From an uncultured Selenomonadales bacterium (lineage in GTDB: Bacteria; Bacillota; Negativicutes; Acidaminococcales; Acidaminococcaceae): 64,000 bases of DNA. Of this stretch, positions 50,079 through 59,324 are shown piece after piece; the stretch's first letter is position 1, and each line of letters starts with the position of its first letter. The stretch is from contig OMYP01000004.1 of assembly GCA_900315345.1 (NCBI GenBank), positions 97,922 through 161,921 of the forward strand, given 5' to 3'. The notes below the pieces were generated by a model. The model did not search any database. It saw only the letters and a program-made list of their open reading frames with translations, and was not told the origin of the DNA. The position numbers were made by a program, and so were the translations under genes.

Positions 50079-50630
50079 ATGAGCGATAAATCGGGAGGAT
50101 CCTTTCAGGATTCGCTGAATGACTGGCTTGTATCCATTATTGTTGCAGTGGCGCTGGCCTTCTGCATTCGTACCTTTATTTTCGAGCCTTATAAAGTAGA
50201 AGGCACTTCCATGTATCCCACCCTCCACAATCAGGAACGGCTGATTGTAAACAAGTTCGGGTATTTTGTGGGGGATCCCCAAAGGAACGAGATCGTGGTA
50301 TTCCGTTATCCCAAGGATGAAAGCCGTGACTTTATCAAACGTGTTATCGCGGTAGGCGGCGATACGGTGGAAATGCGTGACGGCGCTGTGCTGGTGAACG
50401 GGAAAAAGATCGACGAGCCCTATACATGGAAAGAAGACCCGAAAGGGCTGAACCATTCCAATTACAGGAAGAGCCTGGTACCCAAGGATCATATCTTTGT
50501 GCTGGGGGATAACCGCAACAATTCGGAGGACAGCCGCTTTGCGGATGTGGACTTCGTGCCCCTGCGCCTTGTAAAAGGCAAGGCAGCCGTTGTATTCTGG
50601 CCTTTTGAACGGTTCCGTACCTTACCGTGA
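50079..50630 (+). CDS. lepB: Signal peptidase I
   Basis: 183 aa from the ATG at 50079, GAGGGAAAC upstream. One N-terminal membrane helix (WLVSIIVAVALAFCIRTFIF), the nucleophile Ser in EGTSMYPTL, the general-base Lys in RDFIKRVIAVGGD, and box E GDNRNNSEDSRF. It removes signal peptides from exported proteins on the outer face of the inner membrane. Confidence 0.97.
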   Translation: MSDKSGGSFQDSLNDWLVSIIVAVALAFCIRTFIFEPYKVEGTSMYPTLHNQERLIVNKFGYFVGDPQRNEIVVFRYPKDESRDFIKRVIAVGGDTVEMRDGAVLVNGKKIDEPYTWKEDPKGLNHSNYRKSLVPKDHIFVLGDNRNNSEDSRFADVDFVPLRLVKGKAAVVFWPFERFRTLP

Positions 50631-50698
50631 CAGTTTCAAAAAATGGGCAGGAAAAGACAGGAACTGCTGGCAGGGAAAGAATGTGATGTGAGGTCAGT

Positions 50699-51559
50699 AT
50701 GGATGTAAAAGATTTCAAAATCCAGTGGTTTCCCGGCCATATGACCAAGGCCCGCCGCATGATGGAAGGGCAGTTGCGTCTGGTAGACGTGGTAGTGGAG
50801 CTGCTGGACGCCCGGATCCCCGGATCCAGCATCAATCCCATGCTGCGGCAGATGGCGGGCAACAAGCCCCGGGTCATTGCCCTGAACAAGATGGACATGG
50901 CGGATCCGCTCAAGACGGAAGCCTGGCTGAAAAGGCTGAAACAGGAAGGCGTTCCGGTCTGTCCCATTGACTGCCATACGGGAAAAGGCGTCAAGCAGAT
51001 GCTGAACCTGGTGAAAGAGGCGGCGAAACCGATACTGGACAAATGGCTGAAAAAGGGCGTAAAAAACCGGGACGTGCGGCTGATGATCGTGGGGGTCCCC
51101 AACGTGGGCAAATCCACACTGATCAACCGGCTGGCGGGACGGGTTAAGGCGATAGCCTCCGACCGGCCCGGCGTCACCAAGCAAAAACAGTGGGTCACCA
51201 TAGCCAAAGGGCTGGAGTTGCTGGACACGCCTGGCGTATTATGGCCCAAGTTTGAAAATCCGGAAATTGGGCTTCACCTGGCCCTGACCGGCGCGGTGAA
51301 GGATGATATTTATGACCGGAGGGACGCTCTGGTTCTTCTGTTGCAGGAAATGCTGGAGAAATATCCTCAACAGCTGGCTGTGTTTTACAACATAACGCTT
51401 ACCCCGGAAGATACGGCGGAAACGGTCATGGAAAAGATCGGCGCCGCACGGGGCTGCATCAAAGCCGGCGGCGTACTGGATTTAAATAAAGTAGAACAGA
51501 TGGTTCTGTACGAATTTAAAACAGCAAAGATGGGACGGTTCACGTTAGACGAACCGTAA
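50699..51559 (+). CDS. rbgA: Ribosome biogenesis GTPase RbgA (YlqF)
   Basis: 286 aa. The circularly permuted GTPase order is clear: G4 LNKMDMAD (about 65) before G1 GVPNVGKSTLIN (about 135) and G3 DTPGVLWP. The start (IQWFPGHMTKARRMM) and the C-terminal ANTAR-like helical domain fit RbgA, which acts late in 50S maturation. It starts 68 bp after lepB. Confidence 0.96.
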   Translation: MDVKDFKIQWFPGHMTKARRMMEGQLRLVDVVVELLDARIPGSSINPMLRQMAGNKPRVIALNKMDMADPLKTEAWLKRLKQEGVPVCPIDCHTGKGVKQMLNLVKEAAKPILDKWLKKGVKNRDVRLMIVGVPNVGKSTLINRLAGRVKAIASDRPGVTKQKQWVTIAKGLELLDTPGVLWPKFENPEIGLHLALTGAVKDDIYDRRDALVLLLQEMLEKYPQQLAVFYNITLTPEDTAETVMEKIGAARGCIKAGGVLDLNKVEQMVLYEFKTAKMGRFTLDEP

Positions 51560-51569
51560 TTGCAGATCA

Positions 51570-51598
51570 GACTGCCGGTGATACATCGGCAGTCTTTT
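51570..51598 (+). terminator. rbgA terminator
   Basis: GACTGCCG / CGGCAGTC, 8-bp stem, then TTTT. The next repeat array begins 5 bp later. Confidence 0.85.
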
Positions 51599-51602
51599 AC
51601 TA

Positions 51603-51861
51603 TGCCCGTCCAAGAAGCGAGCCGAAGGTGAAGCTGATTGGAAACGGGCATGTACATGCAGTGCACCGCAGAACGCAAGCCCGTGGCGCCGCGTGATGCG
51701 CCGTGCACGAGCCATAACTATTGCCCGTCCAAGAAGCGAGCCGAAGGCGAAGCTGATTGGAAACGGGCATGTACATGCAGTGCACCGCAGAACGCAAGCC
51801 TGTGGCGCGGCGTGATGCGCCGTGCACGAGCCATAACTATTGCCCGTCTAAGAAGCGAGCC
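51603..51861 (+). repeat. 119-bp repeat, locus B (two units plus a partial)
   Basis: Units at 51603-51721 and 51722-51840 differ at only a few positions, and a third begins at 51841 but is cut after about 21 bp. The first 7 bases TGCCCGT pair with ACGGGCA 45 bp later; the second half has GTGCACCGC ... CGTGCAC. The junction with the terminator (TTTTACTATGC) is the same as at locus A. Confidence 0.9.
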
Positions 51862-51918
51862 ATCGGTTTGCCAAATTCTGGCAGTTAGTTGTACAATAAA
51901 AACCGGGAGGTGCGTTAC

Positions 51919-52773
51919 ATGAAAATTCAGGACGTTAAAGATATACTGGCAGGCAATCCGACGAAAGAGCAGCTTGCGGAACTGCGGCAGGATGAGCGGG
52001 CAGGGGTGCAGAAACTGCTGGCAGCTTATGAGAAAAAACTGGAAAAAGAAAAAGCCGAGCGGGAACGCTTTGCCAATATGCTGAACTACGAAAACGAATA
52101 TCTGTCCCTGCCTGGAATTACGCACATCGTGGGTGTGGACGAAGCAGGACGGGGTCCATTGGCAGGCCCCTTGGTGATTGCGGGAGTCATTTTGCCGGAA
52201 AATGTGTTCATTGCCGGGCTAAATGACAGCAAAAAGCTCAGCGAAGCAAAACGGGAAGCACTGTATCCGGAAATTCTGGAAAAGGCGGAGGCGGTCCTTG
52301 TGAATGTGGTGAGCATTTCCAATATCGATAAGGAAAATATTTACCGTGCTACTCAGGAAGGCATGGAGCAAATCCTGCGGCAAATCCGTATCCGGCCTCA
52401 GGTGGCTCTGGTGGACGCCATGCATCCTCAGGTGGAAGGAATCGAAACGGTGCCTATTATTCACGGGGATGCCCTGAGTGCTTCCATCGCTGCCGCCTCG
52501 GTGGTGGCAAAAGTTACCCGTGACCGGCTGATGCTGGAACTGGACCGGGTCTATCCCCAGTATGGGCTGGGAAAAAATAAGGGCTACGGAAGCCAGCTGC
52601 ACATGGAAGCCATCCGGCAGTTCGGTGCAACAAAGATCCACCGACGCAGTTACGAGCCTATCCGCAGCATGGACCTGGCACCGGCGGAAGAGCGGGACAA
52701 TTATCTTTTTGAACCGGAAAACGGGAAAGCGGATGCGGGACTGGCAGCGCTGATTGAAGATTTGGAGAAGTAA
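51919..52773 (+). CDS. rnhB: Ribonuclease HII
   Basis: 284 aa from the ATG at 51919 (GGGAGG upstream). An N-terminal extension of about 70 residues with a coiled coil is common in Firmicute RnhB. The catalytic core has VGVDEAGRGPLAGPLV (Asp and Glu) and LVDAMHP (Asp). It nicks RNA in RNA-DNA hybrids and at single ribonucleotides. It follows rbgA as in many Firmicutes. Confidence 0.96.
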   Translation: MKIQDVKDILAGNPTKEQLAELRQDERAGVQKLLAAYEKKLEKEKAERERFANMLNYENEYLSLPGITHIVGVDEAGRGPLAGPLVIAGVILPENVFIAGLNDSKKLSEAKREALYPEILEKAEAVLVNVVSISNIDKENIYRATQEGMEQILRQIRIRPQVALVDAMHPQVEGIETVPIIHGDALSASIAAASVVAKVTRDRLMLELDRVYPQYGLGKNKGYGSQLHMEAIRQFGATKIHRRSYEPIRSMDLAPAEERDNYLFEPENGKADAGLAALIEDLEK

Positions 52774-52918
52774 TTTTACTTTAATGTGTAACTTTTCGTC
52801 TTAGTCAAGAAGGATTTGTATCGCAAGATAACAAAAACAGCACATAAGGCGTAGCTTCATTTTTTGAAAAGAGAACTCAATATTGCCGAATTGTTTGTTC
52901 ACCGGAGGAGGGGATGAC

Positions 52919-53365
52919 ATAATTTTCAATAAACAGGAAATAGGGAGGCGGGGCGAAGCAGTCGCAGCGGAATTTCTGGAACGGAAAGGCCTGGTCATTG
53001 CAGAGCGGAATTATCGCAGCCGCTGGGGGGAACTGGATCTGGTAGCAGTCGATATGCCTGAAATAGATGCAGATTCTGTCTTTTGGGAGGAAGGCGAAAT
53101 GGATGAAATTCGGCAGCGGACTGGGGTAAACGTACAAAAGACTTGGGGAACCGTGCATTTTGTGGAAGTAAAGACTCGTACCGGAACAGAATACGGCACC
53201 CCGGGGGAAGCGGTGACGTATTCCAAACAACAGAAAATAAGAAAGACAGCGTTGTTATGGCTGCAGGAACAGGATCGATATTTTCCCTGTGTTTCCTTTG
53301 ACGTGATAGAAGTCTGGGTGGTTGGGAAAACAGCTAAGATACGCTGGCTGCCTCATTGCTTTTGA
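52919..53365 (+). CDS. YraN-family (UPF0102) protein
   Basis: About 148 aa. The nuclease-fold motifs EIGRRGEAVAAEFLERKG, RWGELDLVAVD and HFVEVKTRTGTEYG match YraN/UPF0102. Family members start just before EIGRRGE. GGAGGAGGGG (52903-52912) stands 6 nt before ATA (52919) and 9 nt before ATT (52922), so a rare ATA or ATT start is indicated; the nearest standard in-frame starts (TTG 52883, 52892) lie upstream of this site. Role uncertain; it neighbours rnhB and yifB as in many genomes. Confidence 0.85.
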   Translation: MIFNKQEIGRRGEAVAAEFLERKGLVIAERNYRSRWGELDLVAVDMPEIDADSVFWEEGEMDEIRQRTGVNVQKTWGTVHFVEVKTRTGTEYGTPGEAVTYSKQQKIRKTALLWLQEQDRYFPCVSFDVIEVWVVGKTAKIRWLPHCF

Positions 53366-53593
53366 GGGATCTTCAAACAGATTGGATAAAATGGTTGTCA
53401 GTGTTTGTAAACTTTCGTTTTTTACGGCAAATGACATAAAAATTTATAACATAAATAATTTCATTTTCAGTAAATGCGTAAAAGCATTTCCTGCTGCGCA
53501 AAACGCAAGAATTAAAGACGTTCACTATAACAAAAGTGGAAAAAGTATGATTGATCGTATAATTTGTTAAAAGAAAACAGCAAAAGGAGCGTG

Positions 53594-55117
53594 ATGCATT
53601 TGTACGCAAAAGTCTTGGGGGAGACCCCGGTGGGCCTGAACGGGGCCGGAGTGGTAGTGGAAGTGGATCTGGAGCGGGGCTTGCCCGGCTTTGAAATCGT
53701 GGGCCTGCCGGATATGGCTGTGCGGGAATCCCGGGAACGGGTCAGGACGGCTCTGAAAAATTCAGGCTTCCCCTTCCCACAGAATCGGATCACAGTAAAT
53801 CTGGCCCCAGCCAATCTGCGTAAAGACGGAAGCGGGCTGGACCTGCCCATTGCAATCGGGATTCTGGTTTCCCTCGGAGTGTTGCCTCAGGAAAAAGTCG
53901 GGGATAAGGTTTTCATCGGAGAACTTTCCCTTGAGGGAGCAATCAGAGAAGTAAACGGGGTGCTTCCCATGGTTCTGGAAGCACGGCGGCAGGGGATGCC
54001 TGAAATTTACATTCCCGAAGGAAACGGGGAAGAAGGCCGCCTGGTGGACGGCATTTCCGTCTTTACGCCGGGAAATTTGAAAGAATTGGTGGGGCACCTG
54101 CTTCGTCCCTGCCTTGAACCGGTTCCCCATCGGGAAATGGAGCTTAATGCGATCGGAGAAAGTGATATTGACTTTGCAGACGTCCATGGGCAGAAGGTTG
54201 TAAAACGGGCCATGGAAATCGCGGCGGCAGGAGGCCATAATATTTTGCTGGTAGGTTCCCCCGGCAGCGGGAAGACCATGCTGGCCCGCAGGCTGCCCAC
54301 GATTCTTCCGCCTATGACCAAGGAAGAAGCCCTGGAGGTAACGAAGATTTACAGTATTGCGGGGCTGCTGAACAATAAAAGGGGCCTTATTACCGAAAGG
54401 CCTTTCCGCAGTCCCCATCATACCATAACCTTAAGCGCCCTTATCGGCGGCGGAAAGGTGCCGGTTCCGGGGGAAGTGACCCTGAGCCATAACGGGGTGC
54501 TGTTTCTGGATGAATTCCCGGAGTTTTCCCGGGATGCCCTGGAAGTACTGCGCCAGCCTATGGAAGACAAGTACGTACACATCAGCCGGGTGAAAGGATC
54601 CTGTGTATTTCCTGCTTCTTTCCTCATGATCTGTGCCCAGAACCCATGTCCCTGCGGATATCTGGGTGATCCGGTCAGAGAATGCACTTGCCGGTCCGGA
54701 GACATAGAAAGGTACAGACGAAAAATATCCGGCCCCCTGTCGGACCGGATCGATTTGCAGGTGTATGTACCCCGGGTCCAATATACAGATCTGCAGGCAG
54801 ACGGCAAAGAAGAAACCTCTGCACAAATCCGCACCCGGGTCTGTGCAGCCCGGAATATCCAGCTGCAACGGCTGAAAGGCCTGGGCATATACTGTAACGC
54901 CGCCATGAACCACAGGCAGGTAATGTATTTCTGCAGACTGGATTTAACAGGAAATCACCTGATGGAAGACGCGTTCAACCGGCTTGGTCTCAGCGCCCGC
55001 AGCTATGACCGCATTCTGAAGGTGGCCCGCACCATTGCGGATCTGGAGGGAAGTGGCGTCATTCTTCCGTCACATATTGCGGAAGCAATTCAGTTGCGAA
55101 CCCAGCAGAATCAGTAA
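53594..55117 (+). CDS. YifB/ComM-family Mg-chelatase-like AAA+ ATPase
   Basis: 507 aa from the ATG at 53594 (AGGAG upstream). An N-terminal Lon-like domain (LYAKVLGETPVGLNGAGVVV) is followed by AAA+: GSPGSGKTMLARRLP (Walker A), FLDEFPEFSRD (Walker B), and the Cys-rich CPCGYLGDP...CTC segment. ComM homologues act as helicases in branch migration during transformation. The 53366-53593 gap upstream is AT-rich with no gene seen. Confidence 0.92.
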   Translation: MHLYAKVLGETPVGLNGAGVVVEVDLERGLPGFEIVGLPDMAVRESRERVRTALKNSGFPFPQNRITVNLAPANLRKDGSGLDLPIAIGILVSLGVLPQEKVGDKVFIGELSLEGAIREVNGVLPMVLEARRQGMPEIYIPEGNGEEGRLVDGISVFTPGNLKELVGHLLRPCLEPVPHREMELNAIGESDIDFADVHGQKVVKRAMEIAAAGGHNILLVGSPGSGKTMLARRLPTILPPMTKEEALEVTKIYSIAGLLNNKRGLITERPFRSPHHTITLSALIGGGKVPVPGEVTLSHNGVLFLDEFPEFSRDALEVLRQPMEDKYVHISRVKGSCVFPASFLMICAQNPCPCGYLGDPVRECTCRSGDIERYRRKISGPLSDRIDLQVYVPRVQYTDLQADGKEETSAQIRTRVCAARNIQLQRLKGLGIYCNAAMNHRQVMYFCRLDLTGNHLMEDAFNRLGLSARSYDRILKVARTIADLEGSGVILPSHIAEAIQLRTQQNQ

Positions 55118-55194
55118 TATAATAGAGTCAGTTATATAATTATGATGGTATAGAATTACAAAGGGAAACTTTGCATTGAAGGAGGATCAGAACA

Positions 55195-55710
55195 ATGAAG
55201 AAAATTTTTCTGGTTTGTCTGCTTGTACTTTCTTTTTTAGGCTGTACGACGGTATTTGCAGGGAATAACGTGACGCAGGGGAACAGTGGTATCACCGGGA
55301 AGAAAAGCTATGAGGTGCTGAATCCGGAAGGCTACGAAGGGTATTGGGCGGAAAAAGCAGACGGCCCGATGGTTATGACGATTACGCCTGCAGATGAATC
55401 CGGATGGTACGATGTTTCGGTTACGTTGCGGCGGGCGCTTCCCAAAAAGGATTTATATATGATGCGTGCCCTTTATCAGAATGACGGCAGTCTGTACTAT
55501 GAAAACGGATTGTATGTGATACGCCATAGCAAGAAAAACGGGAATGTAAAAGACAAGGTAAAATATAAAAACGGTTCAGGTCTGTTATATTACAGCTTTG
55601 ACGAAAATGTCCTTTACTGGACAGACTATACTTTGCCGCCGGAAAAAAATGTGCGGATATTTTTAAAAACATCCGCACCTGAACCGGAAAAAAATAAGGA
55701 AACGGATTGA
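55195..55710 (+). CDS. Small exported protein, unknown function
   Basis: 171 aa with a signal peptide (KKIFLVCLLVLSFLGC then TTVFAGN). Cleavage is ambiguous: FLGC resembles a weak lipobox, while VFA favours signal peptidase I. The exported part is charged with Tyr/Asn/Gly-rich strands (YENGLYVIRHSKKNG) and no known motif. GGAGG precedes the ATG. It stands alone between yifB and a convergent gene. Confidence 0.7.
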   Translation: MKKIFLVCLLVLSFLGCTTVFAGNNVTQGNSGITGKKSYEVLNPEGYEGYWAEKADGPMVMTITPADESGWYDVSVTLRRALPKKDLYMMRALYQNDGSLYYENGLYVIRHSKKNGNVKDKVKYKNGSGLLYYSFDENVLYWTDYTLPPEKNVRIFLKTSAPEPEKNKETD

Positions 55711-55780
55711 ATCAGCGTTTCCTTAGGTTCAAAATAAATATTTCGTTTTACTGTCCGCGATCTGTTCTGGCCTGGTCTGT

Positions 55781-56035
55781 TTATGCCTGTGCAGCTGCTT
55801 CCAGAGCCAGGGCCAGCTGATCAGCGCAGGAGGTGCCTCTGCCGGCGCAGTCATTGCCTTTCAGGATATTGATGATATCTTTTGGGTCTGCGCCTTCTAC
55901 CAGTTTGCTGATGGCAGCCAGGTTGCCGGGGCAGCCGCCGGTAAATTTCACGTTGCGCAGCTTACCGTTTTCATCAATGCCGAAGGTAATCTGTTTGCTG
56001 CAGACTCCCTGCGGGGTATAAGAATAATTTTTCAT
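55781..56035 (-). CDS. TSCPD-domain protein (TIGR03905-like)
   Basis: 84 aa from the ATG at 56035, chosen because the family starts just before YTPQGVCSKQI; a longer frame upstream has no site. The pattern VCSKQ, then GGCPGNLAAISKLVEGAD, then GNDCAGRGTSCADQLA with four Cys is that of the small TSCPD proteins related to the C-terminal end of B12-dependent ribonucleotide reductases. Role unknown, possibly redox or metal binding. Confidence 0.88.
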   Translation of the reverse strand: MKNYSYTPQGVCSKQITFGIDENGKLRNVKFTGGCPGNLAAISKLVEGADPKDIINILKGNDCAGRGTSCADQLALALEAAAQA

Positions 56036-56186
56036 AGTACATTCCTCTTCCTTTTTGTTTTTGTATGTTGCAATGGTATCACAGGGTAAACCAAATTGCA
56101 ATAGTGCATATACAAAAAGAGTTGATTTTGTGATTTCACGATTTGTTTTTAGATTTATGGATACAAACAGAAAAGGTTAAGATATT

Positions 56187-58541
56187 ATGCAGACACTTTA
56201 TATTGCGGAAAAACCTGATATTGCCAATGCCATTGCAGGCTACCTGTGGCCGGAGGGAGGATTCCGCAAGGCTGCGGGATGGTACCGAAAAGGGGACGTT
56301 ACCGTCTCCTGGGCCGTAGGTCATCTGTTGGAGCTGGCGACACCGGAGGTTTATGATAAACGCTATGCAAGATGGAGCCACTACCGGATCTTTCCGAAAG
56401 TCTGGCAGCATACGGTGATCCCCCGGTCTGCCCAGCAGTTCCGGGTCATTGAAGAGTTGCTGAAAAGTACGGATGTGGTTATTCACGCCGGAGACCCGGA
56501 CCGGGAAGGTCAGCTATTGATCGAAGAGATACTGCATTACTGCAATTATAAGGGAAAAGTGAAGCGTCTTCTGATCAATGCCAAGGATGATGTCAGCCTT
56601 AAACGGGCTTTTTCTTCCATTGAAGATAACGAAAAATACGAAAACCTGTACGCGGCAGGCCTTGCCCGGGAAGAAGCGGACTGGCTGGTAGGCATAAACC
56701 TGACCCGCTGTTATACCAACAACGCGGCAAAATTTTCCCCGGGTGCGGTCTGGAACATCGGACGGGTGAAAGTGCCCACCCTGGCTTTGGTGGTGAACCG
56801 GGAAAAAGAGATACGGGATTTCAAGGTACGCAAGTATTATGAACTGAAGGCTTTCTTTACAAAAGAAAGTATTCCGTTTTCTGCAGTGTGGCAGCCTGAC
56901 GAGGAGAAAATAGCCCTGGATGAAGACGGCAGGCTGCTGGATAAAAAAGTTGCGGAAACAGTACGGGAAAAGGTGCTGCAGGCTGATGGCCTCGTCCGGA
57001 AGGTCACCCGTAAAAAGGGGACGGAGGCGCCGCCCCTGCCGTATTCCTTAGATACGCTTCAGGTAGAAGCCAACGCCCGTTTCGGCATTTCGCCCAAGCA
57101 GACTCTGTCTACGGTGCAGTCCCTGTATGAAAAGAAGTTCGTTTCCTATCCCCGTTCAGACTGCAATTATATTCCTCGGGCCCAGCATAAAGACGCTCCC
57201 CGAATTTTACAGAGTCTGGCTTCCCGGTCGGTACGTGGGGCGGCAGGGGCAGACAATTCCCTGTACTCCAAGGCCTGGAACGATAAAAAGGTGACGGCCC
57301 ATCATGCCATTATTCCTACTGGCGAGATTCCCGGCCAGCTGAGCGCTACGGAAGAAAAAATTTACACTATGATTGCCGAGCGTTATGTGATGCAGTTTTA
57401 TCCCCCCTGTGAGTTTGAAACCATTACCTTTGAAATCCTGCTGGCGGAGGAGTGCTTCAAAGGCAGCGGTAAGATGATCCTGAAACCGGGGTTTAAAGCT
57501 GTCTTTTCCGTACAGAGCAAAAAGCAAGATGCTGACGGAGAAAACGCTGAGGCCGATAAAGAAGAAAACCGTGCGCTGCCAGATCTGAAAAAAGGGGAAA
57601 ACCTGGGCAAGCCCCGTAAGGTGGACCTGCTGGAAAAGGAGACCAAACCGCCCAAACGGTTTACGGAAGGAACACTGTTGGCTGCCATGGCCAACATTTA
57701 CCGGTTCATGGATCCGAAGAACCCCAACCGGGAAAAGCTGAAGGAAGTGAAGGGCATCGGCACGCCGGCCACCCGGGATACCATCATTTCCGAACTTCAG
57801 GGGATCCGGGGCAATAAGCAGGCCCGCATGCCCTTTATGGAAAAGGTGAAAAAGGAACTGGTGCCTACCGAACTGGGATTCCAGCTTATCGATAATGTGG
57901 ATATTACCCTGACCAAGCCGGACACCACGGCGGAAATGGAATTTGCTCTGGCAGAGATTGCGATGGGAGAAGGCTCCGTAGAAAAATTCATGGCGGAAAT
58001 CTATGCTACCATCAACCGGAATATTGACTATGCGGAAAAGCATCAGTTCCCGGGATATGAAGCAGAATTATGTCCTGTATGCCATTCGGGTCATCTGTTG
58101 AAGCATTACTCAAAAAAGACAAAAAAATACTTCTTTGTCTGTGACAACAAAGAATGCGTTTCCCCGGAAACAGGGAAGCCTGTGTATTATAACGTGGCAG
58201 CGGACGGGCGGCCCGTAATGGTTCCCAGGTCTCAGGGAGAAGGAAAGGTCTATACCTGTCCGGTCTGCGGGAAAGAGTCTCTGAAAGGCCATTACTCTGC
58301 CAGGACTAATCATTATTTCTTCGTCTGCGACGATAAAGGATGCGTTTCCCCCATTACGAAAAAAACAATCTATTATACTGCGGATAAAGAGGGAAGACCG
58401 GTAATCGAATACTGTCCTAAAGACAACACAGTTCTGGAAAAGAAAAAAGGCCCCTACGGATTTTTCTGGGTCTGCCCGAAATGCACAGCAACCTGTAAGG
58501 ATTACAGAGGGAAGCCAAAATGGCAATTCTCAAAAGAATAA
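56187..58541 (+). CDS. topB: DNA topoisomerase III
   Basis: 784 aa. The Toprim domain starts at once (LYIAEKPDIANAIAGYLWP; DPDREGQLL near 105). The catalytic Tyr is in KKFVSYPRSDCNY (about 310). After the core (to about 640) come three C-terminal zinc-ribbon-like repeats; the first two are near-copies (CPVCHSG...FFVCDNKECVSPETGK and CPVCGKE...FFVCDDKGCVSPITKK), the third is CPKDNTV...WVCPKCTATC. It passes single strands to resolve replication and recombination intermediates. Its stop meets the convergent lrgB stop with no gap. Confidence 0.95.
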   Translation: MQTLYIAEKPDIANAIAGYLWPEGGFRKAAGWYRKGDVTVSWAVGHLLELATPEVYDKRYARWSHYRIFPKVWQHTVIPRSAQQFRVIEELLKSTDVVIHAGDPDREGQLLIEEILHYCNYKGKVKRLLINAKDDVSLKRAFSSIEDNEKYENLYAAGLAREEADWLVGINLTRCYTNNAAKFSPGAVWNIGRVKVPTLALVVNREKEIRDFKVRKYYELKAFFTKESIPFSAVWQPDEEKIALDEDGRLLDKKVAETVREKVLQADGLVRKVTRKKGTEAPPLPYSLDTLQVEANARFGISPKQTLSTVQSLYEKKFVSYPRSDCNYIPRAQHKDAPRILQSLASRSVRGAAGADNSLYSKAWNDKKVTAHHAIIPTGEIPGQLSATEEKIYTMIAERYVMQFYPPCEFETITFEILLAEECFKGSGKMILKPGFKAVFSVQSKKQDADGENAEADKEENRALPDLKKGENLGKPRKVDLLEKETKPPKRFTEGTLLAAMANIYRFMDPKNPNREKLKEVKGIGTPATRDTIISELQGIRGNKQARMPFMEKVKKELVPTELGFQLIDNVDITLTKPDTTAEMEFALAEIAMGEGSVEKFMAEIYATINRNIDYAEKHQFPGYEAELCPVCHSGHLLKHYSKKTKKYFFVCDNKECVSPETGKPVYYNVAADGRPVMVPRSQGEGKVYTCPVCGKESLKGHYSARTNHYFFVCDDKGCVSPITKKTIYYTADKEGRPVIEYCPKDNTVLEKKKGPYGFFWVCPKCTATCKDYRGKPKWQFSKE

Positions 58542-59234
58542 TCAGAACAGTGAGGCGAAGAGGGAAGCCGTAACGACCGTCAGTATTCCTGCAAGGGCAA
58601 TGGAAAGGGAACTCATGGCCCCTTCCACTTCCCCCATTTCCAGGGCCTTCACAGTACCCAGGGCGTGGCTGGAGCAGCCGATAGCGATGCCTTTGGCGAT
58701 GGGATCTTTAATACGGAACAGCTTGCAAACCGGCTCTGCGAAAATATTGCCCAGTATACCGGAAATGATGATGGAAGCCACTGCGATGGCCACGTAGCCC
58801 CCCAGCTCTTCCACCACGCCGATGCCGAAGGGAGTGGTGATGGATTTGGGCAGCATGGTCACAAAGGAGGCCCGGCTGAGATGAAAGAGGCGGGCAAAGA
58901 ACAGCACCGAAACCATGGTGATAATGACGCTGGAAGAAATTCCCAGCATTACAGCCCTGAAATTCTTCTTCAGGGTATCCAGCTGCCGGTACAGGGGTAC
59001 GGCCAGGCAGATGGTGGCGGGGGTCATCAGGTAACTGATGTACTTCGCGCTGTTGTTATAGGCTGCGTAATCAATGTCCAGCAGTTTTAAAAAGCCAATG
59101 GTAAAGATGATGCTCAGCAGCAGCGGGTTGAACACCGTGCTTTTGCATTTGTTTTTGATCATTGTGCCGATGCCGTAAAACAGCAGGGTAATGAAGATTC
59201 CGAAAAATGTGGAAGTGTGCCAGAATTCATTCAT
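58542..59234 (-). CDS. lrgB: LrgB/CidB-family membrane protein
   Basis: 230 aa with about seven to eight membrane segments. LPKSITTPFGIGVVEELGGY and AIGCSSHALGTVKALEMGEV are the family's signature stretches. With LrgA it affects murein hydrolase export and cell lysis in staphylococci; in other bacteria the pair transports pyruvate or glycolate. It begins 90 bp after lrgA in the same operon. Confidence 0.92.
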   Translation of the reverse strand: MNEFWHTSTFFGIFITLLFYGIGTMIKNKCKSTVFNPLLLSIIFTIGFLKLLDIDYAAYNNSAKYISYLMTPATICLAVPLYRQLDTLKKNFRAVMLGISSSVIITMVSVLFFARLFHLSRASFVTMLPKSITTPFGIGVVEELGGYVAIAVASIIISGILGNIFAEPVCKLFRIKDPIAKGIAIGCSSHALGTVKALEMGEVEGAMSSLSIALAGILTVVTASLFASLF

Positions 59235-59324
59235 AACAAATATTCCTTTTGGTTTTAGTTTTAGTTTGAAAATGTCCCTTGTGTGCCGACTTATGAAACG
59301 TCATCTGTCTTTGATAAAAAATGT

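Noticed and set aside
49901..51861. 119-bp repeats as a CRISPR array or tRNA-like genes
   Set aside because: Units are tandem without variable spacers and do not fold as cloverleaves with T or anticodon arms.
56187..58541. Topoisomerase III as the sign of a conjugative element
   Set aside because: topB occurs in many such elements, but no relaxase, coupling protein, VirB4 or integrase is near it, and its neighbours look chromosomal.
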